DNA of 64,000 nucleotides from Opitutia bacterium (GTDB lineage: Bacteria; Verrucomicrobiota; Verrucomicrobiia; Opitutales; Opitutaceae). The translations under genes and the position numbers were made by a program. Shown here one piece after another: positions 49,172 through 61,613 of the stretch. The DNA is taken from the NCBI GenBank assembly GCA_016187925.1, contig JACPIS010000042.1:105838-169837 (forward strand), in the 5' to 3' direction. Every line of letters begins with the position of its first letter. Within the stretch, counting starts at the first letter, position 1. The notes under the pieces were generated by a model. That model searched no databases. It saw only the letters and a list, made by a program, of their open reading frames with translations, and was not told the DNA's origin.

Positions 49172-49804
49172 ATGAGTTACCTGCCCGAGTTTCTCCTTGT
49201 CGCCGCCGCGCATCTCGTCGCGGTGGCGAGCCCCGGACCGGACTTCGCCGTCGTGCTCCGCCAGAGCATCACGCACGGGCGCCGCGCCGCGATCTGGACC
49301 AGCCTCGGCATCGGCACGGGGATTTTCCTGCACGTCGGCTACTCGTTGCTCGGTCTCGGCCTGCTCATCCAAAGCTCCGAGCTCTGGTTCAACCTCGTGA
49401 AATACGCCGGTGCCGCCTACCTGACGTGGATCGGGCTCAACGCCCTGCGGGCCCGTCCGGCGCAGCCGGCGGCGCCGGGCGACGCCCCGCAGGTGCCGCC
49501 GCCCGCGGATCACGGGGCGTTTGCCACGGGCTTCCTCGTCAACGCGCTCAATCCCAAGGCGGCCCTTTTCTTCATCGCGCTGTTTTCCACGGTGATCAAC
49601 GCCCGCACGCCCCGCCTGGTCCAGGCCGGCTACGGCATCTGGATGGCGCTGGCGACGATGGCGTGGTTTACCTGCGTCTCGCTCTTCTTCACGCGCGAGG
49701 CGGTGCGCCGCGCCTTCCTGCGCTCCGGGCACTGGTTCGAGCGCGCGATGGGCGTGCTGCTGCTCGCCCTGGCCGTGCGCCTCGCGCTGGTTTCGCTGCG
49801 CTGA
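49172..49804 (+). CDS. LysE/RhtB-family amino-acid exporter
   Basis: 210 residues with about six membrane segments. The N-terminal signature SPGPDFAVVLRQSITHGRR and the GFLVNALNPKAALFF motif are characteristic of the RhtB/LysE family, which exports homoserine, threonine, lysine or similar. The ATG at 49172 has GGGGAG upstream. The substrate cannot be told. It converges on the TonB-C gene with a gap of only 7 bp. Confidence 0.92.
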   Translation: MSYLPEFLLVAAAHLVAVASPGPDFAVVLRQSITHGRRAAIWTSLGIGTGIFLHVGYSLLGLGLLIQSSELWFNLVKYAGAAYLTWIGLNALRARPAQPAAPGDAPQVPPPADHGAFATGFLVNALNPKAALFFIALFSTVINARTPRLVQAGYGIWMALATMAWFTCVSLFFTREAVRRAFLRSGHWFERAMGVLLLALAVRLALVSLR

Positions 49805-49811
49805 GGCGCAC

Positions 49812-50216
49812 TCAGTTAAGGTTAAAGATCACCGGAACCTGCACGATAAAGGCGGTGGGTTTCCCCTCGTAGGTCACTTTAGGGTAACGCCACTGTAATA
49901 CGGCGACTTTGGCGGCATCACCAAAAGCAGGCGAGGGCTTGCTCTCGACAATCTCGACACGGGTCACCTTGCCTTGCTCATTTACGAAGAGTGCGAGCAG
50001 AACTTCACCGCTGGTGTTGCTGGCACGCTCGGTTGCCGGGTAGGCCGGCGCCACGGTCTTCTTCGGCTGCACGCTCCGTGCCTCGTAGAGCGGGAAAATG
50101 TCGTTGCCTATCTTGACGATCTTCAGGGGCGTGGGCTCCGGTGCCGGCTTGGCCACGGAAAAGGAGGTCAGCACAAACAGGCTGCACACGAGAGAGACGA
50201 GCAATCGAAGGGACAT
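49812..50216 (-). CDS. Secreted TonB C-terminal domain protein
   Basis: 134 residues. Signal peptide at 1-22 (LLVSLVCSLFVLTSFSVA), then a TonB-C-like domain at about 50-134 with PAYPATERASNTSGEVLLAL and a later AVLQWRYPKVTYEGKP segment. It has no membrane anchor or proline-rich spanning region, so it is not a full TonB. Such short proteins occur widely in Verrucomicrobia and related phyla with no proven role. Confidence 0.82.
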   Translation of the reverse strand: MSLRLLVSLVCSLFVLTSFSVAKPAPEPTPLKIVKIGNDIFPLYEARSVQPKKTVAPAYPATERASNTSGEVLLALFVNEQGKVTRVEIVESKPSPAFGDAAKVAVLQWRYPKVTYEGKPTAFIVQVPVIFNLN

Positions 50217-50339
50217 GCGCGGATGAGGTTACGACCGGAAGGAAACTCCAGTCAGGTTCTTGGCCCGTGTGCAGGTCACTAAGGTCGAGGAGGCGCGGCA
50301 AGACAATCCCATACTGGTCCGCGAGTGAGCACGAAAAAT

Positions 50340-51323
<984 letters not shown>

Positions 51324-51330
51324 GGGGATC

Positions 51331-51382
51331 ACCACCGAATACACTGAATAAAGTCCGTGCTCATTTCAGTGTGTTCTGTGGT
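51331..51382. repeat. Inverted repeat in the oppD-oppF gap
   Basis: Arms 51331-51348 (ACCACCGAATACACTGAA) and 51365-51382 match in 16 of 18 positions as inverse complements, with a 16-bp loop. It fills the gap between the two ATPase genes. In the transcript it could form a hairpin that modulates oppF expression; it may also be an interspersed element. Confidence 0.65.
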
Positions 51383-52363
51383 TTAAAGCTCGCCCGCTTG
51401 CGCGCGGAGGCAGGCGTGGGCGTGGGGCTGGCCGGGCACCACGGCGGTGAGCGCCGGCGTCTCGCTCCGGCAGCGGTCGGTGGCGAACTCGCAGCGCGGG
51501 GCGAAGGCGCAGCCGGCGACCGGTTTCGAGAGGTCGGGCGGCAGGCCCTGGATGGTGTAGAGCTCCTTGCCTTTTTCCTGGAGGGCGGGAATGGAGCGCT
51601 GCAGTGCGCGGGTGTAGGGATGGCGCGGGGTGTAGAAGATCGTGCGCGTGTCGGCGCTCTCGACGATGCGGCCGGCATACATCACCTGCACGCGGTCGCA
51701 GAGGCCGGAGACGACGCCGAGGTCGTGCGTGATGAAGATCACCGCCATGCCGAACTCGTGTTGCAGCCGCTGGATGAGCTCGAGGATCTGCGCCTGCACG
51801 GTCACGTCGAGGGCGGTGGTGGGCTCGTCGGCGATGAGCAGCTCCGGGCGGGTGATGAGCGCCATGGCGATCATGACGCGCTGGCGCATACCGCCGGAGA
51901 ACTCGTGCGGGTAATAATGCAGCCGGCGGGCGGCGTCGTTGATGCCCACGGCTTCGAGCATCGCCAGGCCGCGCTTGAGGGCATCGGCCTTGGAAATCTT
52001 TTCGTGGATCAACAGGGGTTCGATGAGCTGTTCCGAGATGCGCAGGTAAGGGTTCAGCGACGTCATCGGATCCTGGAAGATCATCGCCATGCGCTTGCCG
52101 CGGATGGCGCGCAGCTGGGCCGGTGCGGCGTGCAGCAGGTCGACGCCGTCGAAGAGCGCGCGGCCGCCGGCGATGCGGCCCGGGGGCTGAGGGATGAGGC
52201 CCATGAGCGAATAGCACGTGACGGACTTGCCGGAGCCCGACTCGCCGACGATGCCGAGGGTCTCGCCTTTCTCGAGGGAGAAGTTCACGCCGTCGACCGC
52301 GCGATACACGCCGTTGCGCGTGTGGAAGTGCGTGTGGAGGTCCTGGACGTCGAGAAGGGGCAC
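51383..52363 (-). CDS. oppD: Oligopeptide/dipeptide ABC transporter ATPase (OppD/DppD-like)
   Basis: 326 residues. Walker [11 protein letters not shown] near 41-50, Q-loop [10 protein letters not shown], signature [15 protein letters not shown], Walker [13 protein letters not shown], and the C-terminal cysteine motif [23 protein letters not shown] is typical of OppD/DppD. It lies upstream of oppF in the same direction, so they form an operon. The remaining transporter parts must be encoded elsewhere. Confidence 0.93.
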   Translation of the reverse strand: MPLLDVQDLHTHFHTRNGVYRAVDGVNFSLEKGETLGIVGESGSGKSVTCYSLMGLIPQPPGRIAGGRALFDGVDLLHAAPAQLRAIRGKRMAMIFQDPMTSLNPYLRISEQLIEPLLIHEKISKADALKRGLAMLEAVGINDAARRLHYYPHEFSGGMRQRVMIAMALITRPELLIADEPTTALDVTVQAQILELIQRLQHEFGMAVIFITHDLGVVSGLCDRVQVMYAGRIVESADTRTIFYTPRHPYTRALQRSIPALQEKGKELYTIQGLPPDLSKPVAGCAFAPRCEFATDRCRSETPALTAVVPGQPHAHACLRAQAGEL

Positions 52364-52418
52364 GGGGATGGGCGCGGATTAAGCCAAGGGAACGGATAAG
52401 ATGAAGAGCCCCTTGGCG

Positions 52419-52500
52419 GTCATTCTGAACGAAGTGAAGAATCCAAACTCATGCGCGCTCGCGGTCGTGCGATTGGATCCTTCGCTGCGCTCAGGATGAC
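52419..52500. repeat. Short interspersed repeat, inverted pair (copy B)
   Basis: Arms 52419-52444 and 52475-52500 are the same 26-bp element as at 13694-13772, in inverted orientation with a 30-bp spacer. The spacer sequence is unrelated to that of copy A. It lies between oppD and the fused acyltransferase gene. Confidence 0.75.
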
Positions 52501-52527
52501 AGGCAACGGTTGATTTAGGTGTGTTCA

Positions 52528-54435
52528 TCAGGGTTGCTTGGCAGCGCTGATTTGCCGCACGGCTGCGACGACCGTCTCGGGCTGGAGGTCGGCGAGGGAG
52601 CCGCCGCCGGTGGGGGCGCAGCCGGGCGGCTGCAGCAGGCGGTGCGGCGCCGCGAAGATCGGACCAGTGCGCACGGGGTTGGTCGGACCGAACAGCCCGA
52701 TCAGCGGCACGCCGAGGGCGTTGGCCAGGTGCATGCCGCCGGTGTCGTTCGTCACGAGCAGGCGGCAGGACTGCAGCGTCGCGGCGAACTCAACGAGGCT
52801 GGTCTTGCCGGCAAAGTTCTGCACCCGGTCGCCGAAGCCCGCTGCGACTGCGTCGGTGATGACGCGGTCGTTGGGCGTTCCGAGCAGCACGAATTGCTCC
52901 GCCGGCAGCGCCTCGATGAGCTGGCGCCAGTGCGCGACCGGCCAGCGTTTCTCGGGGTTGTTCTCCGAGCCGCAGATCAGGCCGATGGGGCCGCGGGCGA
53001 AGAGTTGCGGTCCGGGAGCCGGGAGACGGAGCGGTGTGCGGTCAGGCGCGGCGGCGAGGCCGAAGTGTTGCAGGAAATCCGTCCACAGCTCGAACTGGTG
53101 ACGCTGCGCCTCGTCGAAGCTGGCGGGCGGCGCGAAGGCGTGCGTGAGCAGCGGCCGCCACTTGCCGGCGCGCGCCATGCCGAAGCGCTGCGGGCAGCGC
53201 GTGAGCCAAGCCTCGAGGTCGCCGCGGGCGGAGTTGGTGAAGAGCAGGTAGCAGTCGGGATAGCCGTGGCGCTGCGACCAGAAGTGCGCGAAGTAGCCCG
53301 CGCCACGCTGCGGCAGTGGCATCAGGCAGTCGGCCACGCCGAGTTGCTCCAGCAGTGGGAGGAACTGCGACTTCGCGACGAGCGTGATCTCGGCGTCGGG
53401 CCGGCCGGCGCGGATCGCGCGCAGCAGTGGCAGGGCCATGACGACGTCGCCGAGCCAGTTGGGCAACCGGATCCAGAGCCGGGTGCGGCGCGGTGGCGCG
53501 GCGAGCCCGCGCAGGCGCAGGTCGGCGGCGAGGAAGTCGCGCTTCTGCTCCAGCCGCAGCCGGCGGGCGGGCGCATCCTGATTTTTCCAGCGCTGGTGGC
53601 CCCAGAGCCAGGAGGCGCAGAAGTTGTCGTCGTGCTGCAGCAGGTTCTCGATCCAGCGGTTCAGCGCCACGGTCACGCCCTCGACGGTGCCGTCGTGCGG
53701 CACGCGGCCGATGTTCAACTCGACGCGCCAGAAACCGGCGTAGCGCGGGTAGATGGTGCCGACGTCGGCATCGAGCTTGGTGGCCAGCACACCGGCGAGT
53801 TCGCTGGTCGAGCAGACGCGGTCGAAGAACAGCGTGAGAGCGCCTTGGTCGCCGGCGTTCTGGTCGGGCAGCACGCCGATGATGCCCTGCCGGCGGAGAA
53901 TCTTGATGGCTTCCTGAAAACCGCTTTTGCGCGACAGCAGCTTCAGACCGAAGCGCTCGCGCGTGCCCTGCACCCAGGCGTCGGCGGCGGCGTTGTCGAG
54001 CGGCCGGAAGATGATGCCGAATTCCGGAAACTTTCCCTCGATCAGCAGCGGGTGCACGGTCTGCACCTCCCAATGAGCCAGGTGCGGCGAGCAGAGCAGG
54101 GTGGCCTTCGGGGCGGCTTGGTGGCGCGCGTAGAACTCGCACATCGACGGCGCGGCGCTCACCATGCGGCGCAGGCGCTCCGGCGACAGGAAGGGCGTGG
54201 CGAGCGAGAGCAGGGCGGTCTCCACGAAACGCCGCAGGCACTCGCGGGCCGTCGTGGCGCGCCAGGCCGCGCTGCGCTGGGGAAACGCGTGATGGAGATT
54301 CGACAGGATGAGCCGACGGCGTCCGGCGTAGCCGTAGTAGAGGACGCGGCCGAGCGCCCACGTCAGTCCGCGCACGAGAAATTCCGGCAGGTGCGCGAGC
54401 GTCCAACCCGAGATTTGCAGCGCCAGCTTAACCAT
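52528..54435 (-). CDS. Fused lipid A acyltransferase (LpxL/HtrB-like) and heptosyltransferase (GT9)
   Basis: 635 residues, two enzymes in one chain. Residues of about 1-300 are a lysophospholipid/lipid A late acyltransferase with an N-terminal membrane segment and the H118-x4-E123 motif (HLAHWE), plus GVLPDQNAGDQG near 187-198. Residues of about 319-635 are a GT9 heptosyltransferase: RLPNWLGDVVMALPLLRAIR near 323-342, GSENNPEKRWP, and TNDTGGMHLANALG. Acyltransferase and core heptosyltransferase act on the same lipid A-Kdo intermediate at the inner membrane. It diverges from a second heptosyltransferase at 54524. The frame is continuous, with no sign of a fusion by sequencing error. Confidence 0.92.
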   Translation of the reverse strand: MVKLALQISGWTLAHLPEFLVRGLTWALGRVLYYGYAGRRRLILSNLHHAFPQRSAAWRATTARECLRRFVETALLSLATPFLSPERLRRMVSAAPSMCEFYARHQAAPKATLLCSPHLAHWEVQTVHPLLIEGKFPEFGIIFRPLDNAAADAWVQGTRERFGLKLLSRKSGFQEAIKILRRQGIIGVLPDQNAGDQGALTLFFDRVCSTSELAGVLATKLDADVGTIYPRYAGFWRVELNIGRVPHDGTVEGVTVALNRWIENLLQHDDNFCASWLWGHQRWKNQDAPARRLRLEQKRDFLAADLRLRGLAAPPRRTRLWIRLPNWLGDVVMALPLLRAIRAGRPDAEITLVAKSQFLPLLEQLGVADCLMPLPQRGAGYFAHFWSQRHGYPDCYLLFTNSARGDLEAWLTRCPQRFGMARAGKWRPLLTHAFAPPASFDEAQRHQFELWTDFLQHFGLAAAPDRTPLRLPAPGPQLFARGPIGLICGSENNPEKRWPVAHWRQLIEALPAEQFVLLGTPNDRVITDAVAAGFGDRVQNFAGKTSLVEFAATLQSCRLLVTNDTGGMHLANALGVPLIGLFGPTNPVRTGPIFAAPHRLLQPPGCAPTGGGSLADLQPETVVAAVRQISAAKQP

Positions 54436-54523
54436 GACGGTGGAGGGAAAGGGGGCGGGCGTGAAACTCGCTTAAAATTGTCCGGCTCAAGGTGATTAGA
54501 ATTTGCCTTCGGGGAACAAAGGC

Positions 54524-55564
54524 ATGAAAGCTAAGTCCGTGGCGGATGAAAGTCATTTCTCCGCTTTCTCCATGCCGGAACTCCTCATCATCAAGCCTTC
54601 CTCGCTCGGCGACATAGTGCATGCGCTGCAGGTGGTGGCGTCGATCAAGGCGCAGCAGCCCGCGTGGCGTGTGTCGTGGATCGTGCGCGACATCTTCGCG
54701 CCGCTCGTGCGCGCGAGCACGGTGGTGGATCAGATCTACGTGTTCCGGCGGCACGAGGGCGTGCGGGGTTTCCTGGGCCTGATGCGCGAGGTGCGGCTGA
54801 AAGAGTTCGACGTCGCGCTCGACCTGCAGGGCCTGCTGCGCTCCGGCCTGATGACCAAATGGTGCCGCGCGAAGCGCAAGATCGGCCGCACCGACGCGCG
54901 CGAGGGCGCGGGATTTTTCTACGACGAAAAGGTGCCGCTGCCACCCGCCGGCCCGGCGGCGCACGCGCTGGAGATTCTGCTGCAGTTCTGCACCGCCGTG
55001 CAGGCACTGCCCGAGCTGCGCGGCCCGCTGCATTTCCGCGAGATGGAGAAGCTCAACCTGAGCTTCATGGAGCCGCGCCGCGGCTTTAAGCCCGTGCTGA
55101 TGTTCCCCGACAGCCGCCGCGAGGAGAAGAAGTGGGGCGGCTTCGGCCAGTTCTCGTCGCTGCTCGTGCGCGAGGCCGGCCGCAAGATCGTGTGGGCGGG
55201 CAACGCCTACATCCCCTGCAAGGAGAACTTTCCCGACGGTGCGTTCCTCAACCTCACGGGCAACACCAGCCTCACGTCGCTCGCCTCGATCATCGCCAAG
55301 TCCGACTGGGTCGTCTCGAACGACAGCGGCCCGATGCACCTCGCCGCCGCGCTGGGCGTGAAGACGCTCGGCATCTTCGGCCCGACCGACCCGCGGCTCT
55401 ACGGACCGTATCCGCTCAACAGTCCGACGAACTACGTCATCCAGGCGCCCGTGGGCGACTTGAAGCTGCTGACCGCGAAGGACGTGTTCTCGCGCTTCAA
55501 GCGCATCGAGGGCATCATCCGCGGCGAGCGCGTCCAGTCCGTCGCGCCGTTCTCGCGGCACTGA
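54524..55564 (+). CDS. LPS heptosyltransferase, GT9 family (WaaC-like)
   Basis: 346 residues from the ATG at 54524; the ATG at 54572 (PELLIIKPSSLGDIVHAL) fits the family N-terminus better but has no Shine-Dalgarno. GT9 motifs are LLIIKPSSLGDIVHALQV, LDLQGLLRSGLM, and SNDSGPMHLAAALGVKTLG. It transfers heptose to Kdo or the inner core. Its head-to-head partner on the other strand encodes a second GT9 domain, so together they may add the first two heptoses. Confidence 0.88.
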   Translation: MKAKSVADESHFSAFSMPELLIIKPSSLGDIVHALQVVASIKAQQPAWRVSWIVRDIFAPLVRASTVVDQIYVFRRHEGVRGFLGLMREVRLKEFDVALDLQGLLRSGLMTKWCRAKRKIGRTDAREGAGFFYDEKVPLPPAGPAAHALEILLQFCTAVQALPELRGPLHFREMEKLNLSFMEPRRGFKPVLMFPDSRREEKKWGGFGQFSSLLVREAGRKIVWAGNAYIPCKENFPDGAFLNLTGNTSLTSLASIIAKSDWVVSNDSGPMHLAAALGVKTLGIFGPTDPRLYGPYPLNSPTNYVIQAPVGDLKLLTAKDVFSRFKRIEGIIRGERVQSVAPFSRH

Positions 55565-55648
55565 GCGGCCGGCGGCGGCGGCGGCTCCCGGCTTCCGCCA
55601 AGATTAACCTGTTCAACCGGGCGGGTTTTCCTTTCAAATCCCTCTCCC

Positions 55649-56920
55649 ATGCTCGATCCCAAACTTCTCCGCGACAACCCCGATGTGGTTCGCGCCGCCA
55701 TTGCCAAGAAGCACATGGATGTCGACCTCGACGCCGTGCTGGCCGTCGACACCGCCTGGCGCGCCCTCCTCGGCGAGGTGGAGCAGCTGCGCGCGAAGCA
55801 GAAGGCCGCCAACAACGAGATGGCCGCGCTCAAGAAGGGTTCGCCGGAATTCATCGCCAAGGTGCAGGAGATGAAGGCCGTCTCCGCCGAGGTGAAGGCC
55901 AAGGAAGAGGGCCTGAAGGGCCTCGAGGAAAAGTGGCACCACGCGATGCTCACGCTCCCCAACATCCCGCACGCTTCCGTGCCCGAGGGCCGCACGCCCG
56001 AGGACAACCGCGTCCACGCCACGCACGGCGACCCGGCAGCAACCTCGGCCCACGCGATGCCGCACTGGGAGATTGCCGGCTTCGACCGGATCATCGACTT
56101 CACCCGCGGTGCGAAGGTCACCGGCGCGGGCTTCCCGTTCTACGTCGGCGACGGCGCCCGGCTCGTCCGCGCGCTCATCCAGTTTTTCCTCAACGAGAAT
56201 TCGGCCGCCGGCTACACCGAGGTCAACCCGCCGATCTTCGTCAACGCCACCAGCGCCACCGCCGTCGGCCAGCTGCCCGACAAGGAAGGGCAGATGTACC
56301 AGACGGTGGAGGACAACTTCTACGCCATCCCGACGGCCGAGACGCCTCTGACGAACTTCTTCCGCGACGAGATCGTCGACGAGGAGGCGCTGCCGATCTT
56401 CCGCTGCGCCTACACACCGTGCTTCCGCCGCGAGGCCGGCAGCTACGGCAAGGACGTGCGCGGCCTGAACCGCCTGCACCAGTTCGACAAGGTCGAGCTG
56501 CTCAAGTGGGTGCACCCGTCGCGCAGCTACGAGGAACTCGACAACCTCCGCCACGACGCCGAGCGCCTGCTGCAGAAACTCGACCTGCCTTACCGCGTGC
56601 TGCTCATGTGCGGTGGCGACATGGGTTTCGCCCAGGCGAAGAAATACGATCTCGAGGTCTGGGCCGCCGGTCAGAAGCGCTGGCTCGAGGTGTCGAGCTG
56701 CTCGAACTTCGAGGCCTTCCAGGCGCGCCGCGCGCAGATCCGTTTCCGCAACAAGGAAACCGGCAAGCCCGAGCTCGTGCACACGCTCAACGGCTCCGGC
56801 CTCGCCGTGCCGCGCGTGCTCGCCGCGCTGCTGGAGAACAACCTCCAGGCCGACGGCCGCGTGAAGATCCCCGCGGCACTCGTGCCGTACTTCGGCAAGG
56901 ACTTCCTGACCTTCAAGTGA
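55649..56920 (+). CDS. serS: Seryl-tRNA synthetase
   Basis: 423 residues, the usual size. N-terminal coiled-coil arm (about 25-105) that holds the tRNA-Ser long variable arm, then a class II catalytic core: TSATAVGQLPDKEGQMYQ near 209-226, motif 2 FRREAGSYGKDVRGLNRLHQ, and motif 3 NGSGLAVPRVLAALLE. All key features are present. Confidence 0.97.
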   Translation: MLDPKLLRDNPDVVRAAIAKKHMDVDLDAVLAVDTAWRALLGEVEQLRAKQKAANNEMAALKKGSPEFIAKVQEMKAVSAEVKAKEEGLKGLEEKWHHAMLTLPNIPHASVPEGRTPEDNRVHATHGDPAATSAHAMPHWEIAGFDRIIDFTRGAKVTGAGFPFYVGDGARLVRALIQFFLNENSAAGYTEVNPPIFVNATSATAVGQLPDKEGQMYQTVEDNFYAIPTAETPLTNFFRDEIVDEEALPIFRCAYTPCFRREAGSYGKDVRGLNRLHQFDKVELLKWVHPSRSYEELDNLRHDAERLLQKLDLPYRVLLMCGGDMGFAQAKKYDLEVWAAGQKRWLEVSSCSNFEAFQARRAQIRFRNKETGKPELVHTLNGSGLAVPRVLAALLENNLQADGRVKIPAALVPYFGKDFLTFK

Positions 56921-56970
56921 ACGGAGGGCCCGCGTCCCCGCGGGCCGTTCTTCTCAAACCGGACGATCCT

Positions 56971-56996
56971 GTCGTTCTGAGCGCAGCGAAGAATCC
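56971..56996 (+). repeat. Short interspersed repeat, single arm (copy C)
   Basis: One 26-bp arm of the same element as at 13694-13772 and 52419-52500. It ends 3 bp before the chosen tilS start codon. No inverted partner is seen nearby. Confidence 0.65.
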
Positions 56997-56999
56997 AGC

Positions 57000-58022
57000 A
57001 TGACCAGCCGGAGGACATCCCTGACCAACTGGCCCGCCCAGGCCGCGCGGATGGGAGCGTTGTTGGCGAAACCCCGTCTGCACGCCGCCGCGCTCGAGCG
57101 GGCGCAGCGCGCGCGCAAAAGCGAACCGTGGTGCGTAGCCTTCTCCGGCGGAGCCGACTCGCTTGCGCTGCTGCTGCTGCTCTGGGCGCACTGGCCGGAG
57201 CGGCGCGACCGGCTCACGGCGCTGCATTTCAACCATCGCTTGCGCGGCCGGGCGGCGGACGCGGATGCGAAATTCTGCCAGAAAGTCTGCGCCGCGCTCG
57301 GCGTGCGCTGCCGGGTGGGGAAGTGGAGTGGCGTGCATCGGGGCGCCAGCGAGGCCGAGGCCCGCGCGGCCCGGCATGCGTTCTTCGCCCGGGAGATGAA
57401 GAGACTCGGCGCGCGCCTGCTCTGGCTGGCGCACCAGCAGGACGACATCGCCGAGACGATGCTCATGCGCCTGGCGCGTGGCAGCGGCACGGAGGGACTC
57501 GCCGCCCCGCGGCCGGTGCAACCGCAGGCGGACGGACGCGTGCATCTGCGGCCGTTGTTGACGCTGAAGAAAGCCGAGCTGGTCGCCGCCTTGCGCGCGG
57601 CGGGAGTCGCCTGGCGCGAGGATGCGTCCAATGTCGGCGAGAATTACTTCCGCAACCGCGTCCGCCGTGCCGTGCTGCCGGCCTGGACGAAGGCCGCAGG
57701 GCGCGACGCGCTCGCCGGCGCGTCGCTGGCCCGCGAGCGGCTCGACGAGGACAACGCCGCGCTCGAGGCGTGGCTCGACCGGCTCGCACCGGTGAAACGC
57801 CGGCAGCTCGACCTGGCCAAGCTCGCGGGCCTGCCGCGCGCGGTGTGGCGCCGGGCGTTGCACCGCTGGCTGCTGGCCGTGCGGCCGGACACCGACCTGT
57901 CGCGGCAGGGATTCGATCAGTTGCTGGCTATGACGGAGCGCGGCCGGGCTTCGCGCTTCAGTCTCGGAGCCAGTGGCTTCGCCGTCTTGCGGCGGGGAAA
58001 ATTGGTGTTTCAGATGCGCTGA
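57000..58022 (+). CDS. tilS: tRNA(Ile)-lysidine synthetase
   Basis: 340 residues. TilS converts C34 of the minor tRNA-Ile to lysidine, using ATP. PP-loop SGGADS at 49-54, HFNHRLRGRAADAD near 79-92, HQQDDIAETMLMRL near 145-158. It lacks the full C-terminal TilS domains, as in short variants. The ATG at 57000 directly abuts a repeat arm, so the ATG at 57051 (GALLAKPRL) is a possible start. Confidence 0.9.
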   Translation: MTSRRTSLTNWPAQAARMGALLAKPRLHAAALERAQRARKSEPWCVAFSGGADSLALLLLLWAHWPERRDRLTALHFNHRLRGRAADADAKFCQKVCAALGVRCRVGKWSGVHRGASEAEARAARHAFFAREMKRLGARLLWLAHQQDDIAETMLMRLARGSGTEGLAAPRPVQPQADGRVHLRPLLTLKKAELVAALRAAGVAWREDASNVGENYFRNRVRRAVLPAWTKAAGRDALAGASLARERLDEDNAALEAWLDRLAPVKRRQLDLAKLAGLPRAVWRRALHRWLLAVRPDTDLSRQGFDQLLAMTERGRASRFSLGASGFAVLRRGKLVFQMR

Positions 58023-58116
58023 CGACGTTCCGATATTGAGAAAATTTTCCTCTGGAGCCACGTTTGACTTCTCCGGGGGGAACCTCCACCTTCCGCCGCT
58101 AGTCCCTAAAACATCG

Positions 58117-60132
<2,016 letters not shown>

Positions 60133-60157
60133 CAGTCCTCACCTCTTTATGACTCTC

Positions 60158-60187
60158 AGGCCGGGCGCAATGCCCGGCCTTTTTCTT
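60158..60187 (+). terminator. Intrinsic terminator after ftsH
   Basis: 9-bp perfect stem AGGCCGGGC / GCCCGGCCT (60158-60166 and 60172-60180), loop GCAAT, then TTTTCTTT. It lies 26 bp after the ftsH stop. Confidence 0.88.
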
Positions 60188-60231
60188 TCCAGCCCTCCCT
60201 TTTGCTCCAACATCAACCAACCCGAAACTAA

Positions 60232-61515
60232 ATGAAATCCATGACGACCGCCGCCCGGACCTCCTTGCCACTCTCTGCCATTGGCCAACGAGCCAGTCTG
60301 CCTGCGGTGGCCGCCCTCATCAAGACGGCCCTGGAGAATCCCCGCCTGCTCTCGCTGGCGGCCGGCTTCACCGACAACTCGACACTGCCCAAGGCCGAGT
60401 TCCTCGCGGCGGCGCAGGCGCTCGCGGCCCGCACCGGCGACCCGGAATACCTCAACTACGGCACCACAGCGGGCCGTCCGGGGTTGCGCCGCATCCTCGC
60501 GGAACGCCTGAAGTATTGGGAGCCGACGCTGCCGGCCGACACGCTCGACGCGCGCTTCTTCATCACCACCGGCTCGCAACAGGCCCTCTACATCGCGGTG
60601 CAGTCGCTCTGCGATCCGGGCGACATCGTGTTGGTCGACCGGCCGAGCTACTTCGCGTTTCTCGAGATCGTGACGGGCCTCGGCGCCCGGCCGAAGTCGC
60701 TGCCTTACGACGAGTCCGGCCGCCTGCAAATCGACGAGCTGCGGAAGATGCTCGGCGAGCTCAAGCGCACCGGCGAGATCGCCCGCGTGAAGGCGATCTA
60801 TCTGGTCAGCTACTTCTCCAACCCCTCCGGCCGCAGCCTGAGCGAATCCGACAAGGCCGCGCTCGGCCGCACGTTGGCGGAAGAGGGCGTGATCGTGCCG
60901 ATCATCGAGGACGCCGCCTACCGCGAACTCTATTTCGACACACCGCATCCCGCGCGCAGCGTGCTGACGCTGCCGGAGTGGAACGAGTTCCCGAAGCTCT
61001 ACGCCGCCACGCTGACGAAGCCTTTCTCGACCGGCGCCAAGGTCGGTTTCTCGTACTGCTCGGACGAGACGTGGCTCAAGCAGATGCTCGCGATCAAGGG
61101 CCCGCACGACTTCGGCAGCGCCAACTACAACCAGGCGCTGTTCGAGGAAATCCTCGGTGCCGGCGGTTTCGAAAAGCACATCCCGAAGGTGCGCCAAGGC
61201 TACAAGGCCAAGATGCTCGCCCTGCACGAGGCGCTGATCGCCGAGGGCCTGCGCGACCTCGGCTGGCAGTGGGACATTCCCGGCGGCGGCATGTATCTGT
61301 GGCTGCGCGCCCCGGCGAACATCGATACCGGCATGCACGGCGAGTTCTGCAAGGCCTGCGTGCAGGAGGGCGTGCTCTACGTGCCCGGCGACATGTGCTT
61401 CGGCGACAATCCCGCCCGCAACTACATCCGCGCCAGCTACGGCGTGCTCACGCCTGACCAGTTGCGCGAGGCCGCCAAGCGCCTGGTGCGCGTGGCCAAG
61501 CGCTTCGCGCGCTGA
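60232..61515 (+). CDS. PLP-dependent aminotransferase, fold type I class I/II
   Basis: 427 residues. Motifs: [20 protein letters not shown] near 112-131, [23 protein letters not shown] near 203-215, D227 ([10 protein letters not shown]), and PLP-binding K263 in [11 protein letters not shown]. The pattern resembles 2-aminoadipate/aromatic aminotransferase and MocR-type C-terminal domains. There is no N-terminal HTH. The substrate cannot be assigned from sequence alone. It is bounded by terminators on both sides, so it is probably monocistronic. Confidence 0.88.
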   Translation: MKSMTTAARTSLPLSAIGQRASLPAVAALIKTALENPRLLSLAAGFTDNSTLPKAEFLAAAQALAARTGDPEYLNYGTTAGRPGLRRILAERLKYWEPTLPADTLDARFFITTGSQQALYIAVQSLCDPGDIVLVDRPSYFAFLEIVTGLGARPKSLPYDESGRLQIDELRKMLGELKRTGEIARVKAIYLVSYFSNPSGRSLSESDKAALGRTLAEEGVIVPIIEDAAYRELYFDTPHPARSVLTLPEWNEFPKLYAATLTKPFSTGAKVGFSYCSDETWLKQMLAIKGPHDFGSANYNQALFEEILGAGGFEKHIPKVRQGYKAKMLALHEALIAEGLRDLGWQWDIPGGGMYLWLRAPANIDTGMHGEFCKACVQEGVLYVPGDMCFGDNPARNYIRASYGVLTPDQLREAAKRLVRVAKRFAR

Positions 61516-61576
61516 CATGGCGCCGGCCTGGCGCGCCGGCAGTGCGCGCAGACGAAAAATCAGCCTTGGATTCCTT

Positions 61577-61610
61577 GGGGCGGGCAGCCAATCTGCCCGC
61601 CTCTTTTATT
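61577..61610 (+). terminator. Intrinsic terminator after the aminotransferase gene
   Basis: Stem GGCGGGCAG / CTGCCCGCC (61579-61587 and 61593-61601), extended by a G-T pair and a G-C pair, loop CCAAT, then TCTTTTATTT. It ends 4 bp before the ATG of the UDP-glucose dehydrogenase gene. Confidence 0.8.
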
Positions 61611-61613
61611 TGC

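Noticed and set aside
54478..54502. TTGTCC and TAGAAT before the heptosyltransferase as a promoter
   Set aside because: The spacing is only 13 bp, too short for a sigma-70 promoter.
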